Shown: piece by piece, positions 7,060-11,362 of the stretch
Numbering within the stretch: position 1 is the stretch's first letter
Layout of the letters: each line of letters starts with the position of its first letter
The notes under the pieces: generated by a model
What the model was told of the DNA's origin: nothing
Seen by the model: only the letters and a program-made list of their open reading frames with translations
The model's database searches: none
Assembly: GCA_013003285.1 (NCBI GenBank)
Contig: JABDJY010000484.1
Coordinates: forward strand, 1 to 11,362
Reading direction: 5' to 3'
Length of the DNA stretch: 11,362 bases
DNA from: Alphaproteobacteria bacterium
Lineage (GTDB): Bacteria > Pseudomonadota > Alphaproteobacteria > UBA6615
Translations under genes and position numbers: made by a program

Positions 7060-7075
7060 TTTCCTAACAAGGAAA
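7060..7075. promoter_or_regulatory. Palindrome at the arsR translation start, possible autoregulatory operator
   Basis: TTTCCT-aaca-AGGAAA is a perfect 6-bp inverted repeat beginning 7 bp upstream of the arsR ATG and including its AGGA ribosome-binding site. ArsR-type repressors commonly bind short inverted repeats in their own promoter, so an operator is plausible. Because one arm is the ribosome-binding site, the symmetry could also be chance. The rest of the gap up to the rhodanese start at 7222 is relatively AT-rich and shows no strong promoter on either strand. Confidence 0.35.
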
Positions 7076-7221
7076 TTAACTAATTGCAAGTTTTTTGAAC
7101 ATTTGCCATTTCGCTGACCGTGGACACCAAACAGAAAGATGATTTCCGATCGATTGATCGATGTCATTCCGACAAGTCTTAGCTTTGCGTAACGTGGCGC
7201 CCGAATGGCTGGGAGGACACC

Positions 7222-7590
7222 ATGTTGAAAAAAGGCTTCAAGCAGTTGCTGGCCGAGGCAAACGCCGTGATCGAGACGGTCTCGGTGCAGGATTTGGCCT
7301 ATTTGTTGGAAAACCCCGAGGTCGTCCTGGTCGACGTTCGCGAAACCGTTGAACGCGAGGCCGAGGGTGCCATACCGGGGTCGCTGCACGTCACACGCGG
7401 ACTATTGGAATTCAAGGCCGATCCGGATAGCCCGGCCTATGACGATGAGCTCAACCCCGACGACCGCCTGATTCTGTATTGCGGCACCGGCGGACGCTCG
7501 GCGCTCGCGGCCAAAACTCTTTTCGACATGGGGTATCGCGACGTCTCGTCTCTTGCCGGCGGTTATGCCGCCTGGCGCGCTGCCCAATAG
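7222..7590 (+). CDS. Single-domain rhodanese-like sulfurtransferase
   Basis: The 122-residue product is a single rhodanese domain preceded by a short helical N-terminus. Family landmarks are VVLVDVRETVEREAEGAIPGSLHV (about 34-57), the active-site loop CGTGGR with catalytic Cys87, and the terminal SLAGGYAAWRAA. Proteins of this type move sulfane sulfur from donors such as thiosulfate or a persulfide to a nucleophile. No signal peptide is present, so it should be cytosolic. The six-residue loop after the cysteine fits a sulfurtransferase rather than the longer loop of Cdc25-type phosphatases. A strong ribosome-binding site, GGGAGGA, sits 5 nt before the ATG. The gene is divergent from arsR and 102 bp upstream of the PRC-barrel gene, which has its own promoter signals. 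The physiological donor and acceptor are not visible. Confidence 0.9.
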   Translation: MLKKGFKQLLAEANAVIETVSVQDLAYLLENPEVVLVDVRETVEREAEGAIPGSLHVTRGLLEFKADPDSPAYDDELNPDDRLILYCGTGGRSALAAKTLFDMGYRDVSSLAGGYAAWRAAQ

Positions 7591-7608
7591 CCCAGGCATT
7601 CCCCGCAA

Positions 7609-7622
7609 TTGATCCTGGTCAA
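7609..7622 (+). promoter_or_regulatory. FNR/FixK-type binding site upstream of the PRC-barrel gene
   Basis: The sequence TTGATCCTGGTCAA matches the FNR/FixK-family pattern TTGAT-N4-(A/G)TCAA at every fixed position. A -10-like hexamer TATTAT lies at 7644-7649. If transcription starts near 7657, the box is centred at about -41.5, the geometry of a class II activated promoter. The target is the PRC-barrel gene starting at 7693. Activation under low oxygen is the natural prediction; which CRP/FNR-family protein binds is not shown. Confidence 0.7.
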
Positions 7623-7624
7623 GG

Positions 7625-7640
7625 CACCCTGGTGAGGGTG
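7625..7640 (+). terminator. Short GC hairpin followed by a T/A-rich stretch, possible terminator of the rhodanese gene
   Basis: CACCCT (7625-7630) pairs with AGGGTG (7635-7640) over a GGTG loop, followed after two bases by TTATTATTTAATTT. It resembles a weak intrinsic terminator for the rhodanese transcript. The tail is interrupted by A residues and doubles as the candidate -10 region of the PRC gene, so it may just be promoter spacer. Confidence 0.35.
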
Positions 7641-7692
7641 GCTTATTATTTAATTTAAGCGAAATCACACCCCCGCAAGGAAGGATATCAAC

Positions 7693-8304
7693 ATGCTTTC
7701 GAACCTCAGTGGTATTCTTGGCTACAACATCCAGGCGACGGATAAACCGGCGGGCACTGTCGAAGATGTCTATATCGACGACGTGTTGTGGACGGTTCGC
7801 CATGTGGCCATCGCCGATGCCGGCGGCCAAGGTACCCAGATGGCGTCTGTCGATCCCGACTCGTTGGGAAAACTCGATCGCAAGAATCACCAGCTGCATG
7901 TCAACAAGACCCATGATCAGATTGCCGTCGGACCGAATGTCTCGAGCGACCCGCCAGTGGCGGACCAGGGTCTGCACCGCGGCGACCCGCATTTGCGCAG
8001 TGTCCGCGAGGTCAAGGGGTATAAGGTTGTCGGCTCCGATGGCACGGTCGGCCAGATCGAAGACTTTATTGCCGGCGACGACGATTGGAAAATCCATTTC
8101 GTCGTCATCGCGGCCGACGCAAGTGCGGCGTTCCGTAAAGTCCTGGTCGGGCCCGGGCTGATTAACCGGGTCGATTTCGACGCCAAGACGGTGCATCTCG
8201 AACTCGACCGCGACCATTTCGCAAAAAGCCCGGACTACGACCCTGCGCACCCCATCGAGAATCTCGAAGACGTGCGGTTGGTGGGACGGGAACGGTTTAA
8301 CTAA
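7693..8304 (+). CDS. Two-domain PRC-barrel protein
   Basis: The 203-residue product contains two PRC-barrel (photosynthetic reaction centre H-subunit/RimM-type) domains. The first, about residues 5-75, has LSGILGYNIQATDKPAGTVEDVYID and the WTVRHVAIADAG strand pair. The second, about 103-172, has REVKGYKVVGSDGTVGQIEDFI and DWKIHFVVIAA. The C-terminal PIENLEDVRLVGRERF is also seen in alphaproteobacterial members. There is no signal peptide or membrane segment. PRC barrels act as protein- or RNA-contact modules, and the role of these free-standing two-domain proteins, often linked to stress, is poorly defined. A very strong ribosome-binding site (AAGGAAGGA, 7 nt from the ATG) suggests high expression, and the upstream FNR-type box suggests oxygen control. 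Its stop overlaps the stop of the convergent ATPase gene by 4 bp. Confidence 0.88.
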   Translation: MLSNLSGILGYNIQATDKPAGTVEDVYIDDVLWTVRHVAIADAGGQGTQMASVDPDSLGKLDRKNHQLHVNKTHDQIAVGPNVSSDPPVADQGLHRGDPHLRSVREVKGYKVVGSDGTVGQIEDFIAGDDDWKIHFVVIAADASAAFRKVLVGPGLINRVDFDAKTVHLELDRDHFAKSPDYDPAHPIENLEDVRLVGRERFN

Positions 8305-9074
8305 ATACCCGCGCCGCCCTCGAAGGTTTGCGACAGGCCGCGCTTTACGCGGGTGACTGCTTCGGTGATCTGTTCCTGATCGCGCCGGCGGGGCCGGCCG
8401 GCGGCGATGTCGTAGCTCTGGGTGATGGTCGCCGGGGTACCGCCCAGCAGCAGCACCCGGTCGCCGAGATAGACCGCCTCGTCAATATCGTGGGTGACGA
8501 ACAGCACCGATTTGCCGGTCTCGTGCCAGATGCGCAGTAGCTCGTCCTGCAGGGTTTGCCTTGTGATGGCATCGAGCGCGCCGAACGGTTCATCCATCAG
8601 CAGCAGATCGGGGTCGACGGCGAGCGCGCGGGCGATACCGACACGCTGGCGCTGGCCACCGGAAAGCTCGTAGGGCCAGCGGTCGCCGAAATCGGCCAAC
8701 CCGACCAGACGTAAGACATCGTCGACGCGCTGGTTGCGTTCCGCCGCGTCGAGTCTCAACCCCTCGAGGCCGAACGCCACATTGTCGCGCACGCGGCGCC
8801 ACGGCATTAGGCGGGCTTCCTGGAACACCATGGCGATCGGCCGGCGCTGGGGGCTCTGCTGCATGGTCTTGTGCACCGTGCCGTCGCGCGCCGGCATGAG
8901 GTCGGCGATGATGCGCAACAGGGTCGATTTGCCGGCGCCCGACGGGCCCACCAGAGTGACGAACTCACCCCGCTCGATAGTGAGATCGAGGTTGGCGAAG
9001 ACCGGCGATCCGGCCGGTTCGCCCCTGGCGTCGAAAGCGGCTACCAGATTATCGATTTGAACTATTGCTGCCAT
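8301..9074 (-). CDS. ABC transporter ATP-binding protein, SsuB/TauB/NrtD type
   Basis: This 257-residue cytoplasmic ATPase would power uptake by the adjacent permease and binding protein. All motifs are intact: Walker A GPSGAGKS at 43-50, Q-loop Gln85 in MVFQEARLMPW (the EARLMPW form is characteristic of the nitrate/sulfonate/taurine group), signature LSGGQ at 137-141, Walker B LLLMDEP with Asp161 and Glu162, D-loop FGALD, and H-loop His195 in FVTHDIDEA. The start overlaps the end of the permease gene by 13 bp, so it is the last gene of a three-gene operon read leftward. The stop overlaps the stop of the PRC-barrel gene by 4 bp in convergent orientation with no terminator hairpin, so the two transcripts probably run into each other. 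The substrate (sulfonate, taurine, nitrate, aromatic or other) cannot be assigned from an ATPase. Confidence 0.94.
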   Translation of the reverse strand: MAAIVQIDNLVAAFDARGEPAGSPVFANLDLTIERGEFVTLVGPSGAGKSTLLRIIADLMPARDGTVHKTMQQSPQRRPIAMVFQEARLMPWRRVRDNVAFGLEGLRLDAAERNQRVDDVLRLVGLADFGDRWPYELSGGQRQRVGIARALAVDPDLLLMDEPFGALDAITRQTLQDELLRIWHETGKSVLFVTHDIDEAVYLGDRVLLLGGTPATITQSYDIAAGRPRRRDQEQITEAVTRVKRGLSQTFEGGAGI

Positions 9075-9808
9075 TGCAACAGGCGGTCCCTGACCCTGAC
9101 GAATACGGTGTCGCTGACCGCGTAGAGGAAGGCGATGGTCAGCATGTAGACGATGACCACTTCGGTGGCGAGCAGGCCGGCGGCTTCCATCATGCGCGAG
9201 CCTATACCGGTGATGCCGAACAGCTCGGCCGCAACCACCGTCATCCAGCCCATACCCAGACCGGCGCGGAAACCGCCGAGGATTCCCGGCGCCGCGCCGG
9301 GCAGGATGACCTTGACCAGCCGCGCGAAAAACGAGCGATGGCCGAATGCGTTCGACAGCTCGATCAGTTCTTTATCGACGGCTTCGACGGCGGTCAGCGC
9401 GGCGAAATAATTGATCCAGAAAATACCGATCGAGATGATGAAGGCCGCCGCCGACTGGCTGACCCCGAACCAAATAATGGCGAACGGGATCCACGCCAGC
9501 GGCGGGATTGGCCGCAACACCCGAGCCAACCAGGCCTGTGTCGCATCGACCCGCGGGAACAGCGCCACCGCCATGCCGCAGGCGATACCCAACAACGAGC
9601 CGAGAAATAGCCCGATCAGATAATGCTCCATACTGGCGAGCACCATCGCGTGCCAGAATCCCAGAGACACCTCCGAGATCAACGCCCCCGGCAACACACT
9701 GGGCGCCGGCAATAGGGTCGGTGCGACGACGCCGCTACGGGCGATCGCCTCCCAGATCAACAGGAAGACGATCAGACCCGTCGCGGATGCGAGTGTCCGG
9801 CTGTTCAA
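9062..9808 (-). CDS. ABC transporter permease, SsuC/TauC/NrtB type
   Basis: This 248-residue inner-membrane permease is of the BPD_transp_1 fold, with about six hydrophobic segments. Family marks are the N-terminal segment with LIWEAIARSGVVAPTLLPAP (residues about 17-36), RPIPPLAWIPFAIIWFG at about 99-115, and the EAA-type coupling loop around ELIELSNAFGHRSFFARLVKVILPGAAPGI (about 148-176), which contacts the ATPase. The start is TTG at 9808, sharing the four bases TTGA with the stop of the upstream binding-protein gene. No ATG fits as well: the next Met codon, residue 54, would delete the first membrane segment. Translational coupling to the binding-protein gene is therefore likely. The gene is the middle member of the operon and overlaps the ATPase gene by 13 bp. 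Confidence 0.93.
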   Translation of the reverse strand: MNSRTLASATGLIVFLLIWEAIARSGVVAPTLLPAPSVLPGALISEVSLGFWHAMVLASMEHYLIGLFLGSLLGIACGMAVALFPRVDATQAWLARVLRPIPPLAWIPFAIIWFGVSQSAAAFIISIGIFWINYFAALTAVEAVDKELIELSNAFGHRSFFARLVKVILPGAAPGILGGFRAGLGMGWMTVVAAELFGITGIGSRMMEAAGLLATEVVIVYMLTIAFLYAVSDTVFVRVRDRLLQWQQ

Positions 9809-10839
9809 CTGCCGCCCACCACCGCTTCATAGACGCTGGTGTCGAACAACTCGTCGAGCGGCACCGGCTTTTTCAAGGCACCGATTTCGGCTTGGAAGTC
9901 GTGCATGGTCTTGGTGGCCGTAATGATCAGGCGGGGATCGGCAACAAACTGGTTTTGCCGCGATTGCAACGCCGTCTGGATGGTTTCCACCGGCACCAGC
10001 CCCCGGCCAATCGCCGCGTGAACGTCTTTGGCGGCCCGCTCGGGATCGGCGGTGATCAACTCGGTCGCCCGCTTATGCAGTTCGACCAGTTTCTTAATCG
10101 CCTCGGGATGGTCGGCCAACGCTTTCTCGCGCACCGCGACGATGGCGCCAGGCTGCTTGGGCAACATATCGCCGCCGGTCGCGATCACCTCGGCATCGGG
10201 CAGCCGTTCCTTGATGATGGTGATGATCGGCTCGAGGATCGAGGCGCCATCGACCGAGCGCGACAACATGGCCTGCTGCACCTTGCCGGCGCCCATGCCG
10301 ACGATATCGACATCCTTCTCCGTGAGCCCTGCGACCTTGATCAGCCAGTGACGGAATACCGTGTCAGGCACCGAACCTTTGGGCAGCGAGGCGATCTTCG
10401 GCTTGCGTCCCTTATCGGCGGTGAATTTACGAACGCCCTCAGCCGGGCTTGCCGCGTCGTCGATATATTTGCGCAAGTCACCCTGGGCGATGAGCGTGAT
10501 CTGCTCGATACCGTTGGCCGCCACCACCTTGATGGGAATACCGTTGGCGCGGGCCACCATAGCCGGACCAATGCCGAAGTAAATGACGTCGAACTTGCCC
10601 GACGCGATGGCCTGAACGATGGCCGGGCCGGACGAGAATTTGGTCAGTTTCAGATCGAGACCGGCCTCTTTCGCCCACCCTTCCTGCTCCAGAATGAACA
10701 ATTGGGTCATTGGCATGATGGGTATATAGGCCACTTCAAGCTTGGTCTGCGCCGTGGCCGGCACTGTCGCCAGCCAGCCAAACGCGGCCACAATTAGAAC
10801 CGCGACGAGCGAGCGCCGCAATTTATCTATGTGTTTCAT
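9805..10839 (-). CDS. ABC transporter substrate-binding protein, SsuA/TauA/NrtA (COG0715) type
   Basis: The 344-residue periplasmic binding protein has a clear Sec signal peptide: a basic start MKHIDKLRRS, a hydrophobic core, and PATAQ with cleavage expected after Ala30. The mature part opens KLEVAYIPIMPMTQLFILEQEGWAKEAGLDL and continues FSSGPAIVQAIASGKFDVIYFGIGPAMVARANG, both standard for the nitrate/sulfonate/taurine binding family with its two-lobed fold. The PKIASLPKGSVPDTVFRHWL stretch starts the second lobe. It is first in a leftward operon with the permease and ATPase; its stop overlaps the permease TTG start. AAAGGAAC sits 6 nt before the ATG, and a small hairpin lies just upstream of it. 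Neighbouring rhodanese and sulfotransferase genes do not justify naming a sulfonate substrate. The ligand is unknown. Confidence 0.9.
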   Translation of the reverse strand: MKHIDKLRRSLVAVLIVAAFGWLATVPATAQTKLEVAYIPIMPMTQLFILEQEGWAKEAGLDLKLTKFSSGPAIVQAIASGKFDVIYFGIGPAMVARANGIPIKVVAANGIEQITLIAQGDLRKYIDDAASPAEGVRKFTADKGRKPKIASLPKGSVPDTVFRHWLIKVAGLTEKDVDIVGMGAGKVQQAMLSRSVDGASILEPIITIIKERLPDAEVIATGGDMLPKQPGAIVAVREKALADHPEAIKKLVELHKRATELITADPERAAKDVHAAIGRGLVPVETIQTALQSRQNQFVADPRLIITATKTMHDFQAEIGALKKPVPLDELFDTSVYEAVVGGS

Positions 10840-10858
10840 GTACTTGTTCCTTTGATGG

Positions 10859-10875
10859 CGAGCCTCGCTGGCTCG
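10859..10875 (-). promoter_or_regulatory. Leader hairpin upstream of the binding-protein ribosome-binding site
   Basis: CGAGCC (10859-10864) and GGCTCG (10870-10875) form a perfect 6-bp GC stem with a 5-nt loop. It lies between the AT-rich promoter region and the AAAGGAAC ribosome-binding site of the leftward transporter operon, so it would be in the 5' leader of that mRNA. No T-run follows on the minus strand, so it is not a terminator. A role in mRNA stability or translation is possible but unproven. Confidence 0.35.
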
Positions 10876-10944
10876 TAATATATAACATTTATTATGTGTT
10901 ATATGTTATATTAATGTTCTATATTTTTGTATATAGTTATAATT
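10876..10944. promoter_or_regulatory. Very AT-rich divergent promoter/operator region
   Basis: Only 8 of 69 bases here are G or C in a GC-rich genome. Inside is a perfect 9-bp inverted repeat, ATATAACAT (10880-10888) and ATGTTATAT (10903-10911), with a second pair TAACA/TGTTA (10883-10887/10897-10901) nested in it. A TATAAT lies at 10938-10943 facing the rightward gene, and several -10-like hexamers face the leftward operon, but no good -35 is clear for either. The region sits between two divergent transporter units and probably holds their promoters and a regulator site. The remaining gap to 11053 shows nothing I recognise except the ribosome-binding site of the rightward gene. Confidence 0.55.
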
Positions 10945-11053
10945 CACCCCAGGCAAGCTGGATAATAGGTCACATAAGTTTCAATTGCGCGGCGCGGTAC
11001 AGCGGTTTGATGTATGGATTGGAAACGACGGACCGCTTGCAGGGAGAGTTTGC

Positions 11054-11362
11054 ATGTTGAAATGGGGTAGATACGCCGCCATCGCCGCCATGGCGGTGGT
11101 GCTTATTCCAGCCGGCGCCAGAGCTGCGAAGGACGAGTTGATCATCGGCATCAGCCAGTTTCCCACCGGCTTTCATCCCAACCTGTCGAGCCATGTGGCT
11201 CTCTCCCTAATCCACGGCATGACCCGGCGCTCATTCACCGTCTACAACGCCGACTGGAAATTGATCTGCCTGCTCTGCGCCAAGCTGCCGAGCCGCGACC
11301 ACGGCACCATCCGCGACTGGCAGACTGCCGACGGCGAGCTGGGGTTAGAGGTGGATTACACC
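11054..11362 (+). CDS. Peptide/nickel-type ABC transporter substrate-binding protein (3' partial)
   Basis: The frame is open from an ATG at 11054 to the window edge, giving the first 103 residues. AGGGAG lies 7 nt before the ATG. Residues 1 to about 24 (MLKWGRYAAIAAMAVVLIPAGARA) form a Sec signal peptide with A-R-A cleavage. The mature start KDELIIGISQFPTGFHPNLSSHVALSLIHGMTRRSFTVYNADWKLICLLC is the opening of an SBP_bac_5 (DppA/OppA-type) periplasmic binding protein, as found in dipeptide, oligopeptide and nickel importers of alphaproteobacteria. Two cysteines in the ICLLC stretch are noticeable, and this part often varies in the family. The gene is divergent from the SsuABC-type operon across an AT-rich region and probably heads its own transporter operon to the right of the window. 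Family is fairly sure from the N-terminus alone; ligand unknown. Confidence 0.8.
   Translation, partial: MLKWGRYAAIAAMAVVLIPAGARAAKDELIIGISQFPTGFHPNLSSHVALSLIHGMTRRSFTVYNADWKLICLLCAKLPSRDHGTIRDWQTADGELGLEVDYT

Noticed and set aside
7054..7389. Upstream extension of the arsR reading frame
   Set aside because: It overlaps the well-supported rhodanese gene on the other strand and resembles no protein. The ArsR fold begins at the ATG at 7053.
7402..8250. Minus-strand reading frame (282 codons) opposite the PRC-barrel gene
   Set aside because: Low-complexity shadow frame. The plus-strand gene has a strong ribosome-binding site, promoter signals and two PRC domains.
9508..10797. Long plus-strand reading frame (429 codons) antisense to the binding-protein and permease genes
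   Set aside because: It is a GC-driven shadow frame rich in Arg, Gly, Asp and His with no domain. The minus-strand genes have signal peptides, motifs and proper overlaps.
6060..10839. A sulfur-metabolism island (sulfotransferase, rhodanese, SsuABC-type importer)
   Set aside because: The genes are on different strands and in separate units, the transporter ligand is unknown, and the intervening PRC and ArsR genes do not fit. Proximity alone is not enough.
10877..10944. Possible replication origin or plasmid iteron region because of high AT content
   Set aside because: No DnaA-box cluster, no iterated direct repeats and no replication gene nearby. A divergent promoter region explains it better.

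Overview
The window looks like chromosomal DNA of a GC-rich alphaproteobacterium, probably a Rhodospirillales-type organism. The evidence is GC near 65% in hand-counted rows, an alphaproteobacterial-type PyrE, an FNR/FixK-type box, and the C/G-rich palindromic intergenic element common in this class. There are 14 protein genes, two of them cut by the window edges. I see no rRNA, tRNA, CRISPR array or transposase.

Layout. (1) Positions 1-4607 (+) hold a complete branched-chain amino acid-type (Liv/HAAT) ABC importer: substrate-binding protein (5' truncated), LivH permease, a fused LivM-LivG permease/ATPase, and LivF ATPase. A double-hairpin repeat separates the binding protein gene from the membrane genes. 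(2) A small secreted SH3-domain protein (-) converges on livF and diverges from pyrE, orotate phosphoribosyltransferase (+). (3) A lower-GC stretch of about 1 kb (about 6050-7100, -) carries an ArsR-type repressor gene overlapping a sulfotransferase-family gene. (4) Rhodanese (+) and a two-domain PRC-barrel protein (+) follow. The PRC gene has a well-placed FNR-type box and a -10 element. (5) Positions 8301-10839 (-) hold a second, SsuABC/TauABC/NrtABC-type ABC importer, with all three genes overlapping. (6) After a very AT-rich divergent intergenic region, the 5' part of a peptide/nickel-type (SBP_bac_5) binding protein gene runs off the right edge.

Two complete uptake systems and the start of a third make this mostly a nutrient-import region with scattered housekeeping genes. 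No clearly new multi-gene system is visible. The parts most worth checking are the arsR-sulfotransferase pair with its altered 3'-phosphate-binding region, the oxygen-regulation-type promoter of the PRC gene, the AT-rich palindromic region at 10876-10944, and the LivM-LivG fusion with a degenerate ABC signature. Substrates of all three transporters are unproven.
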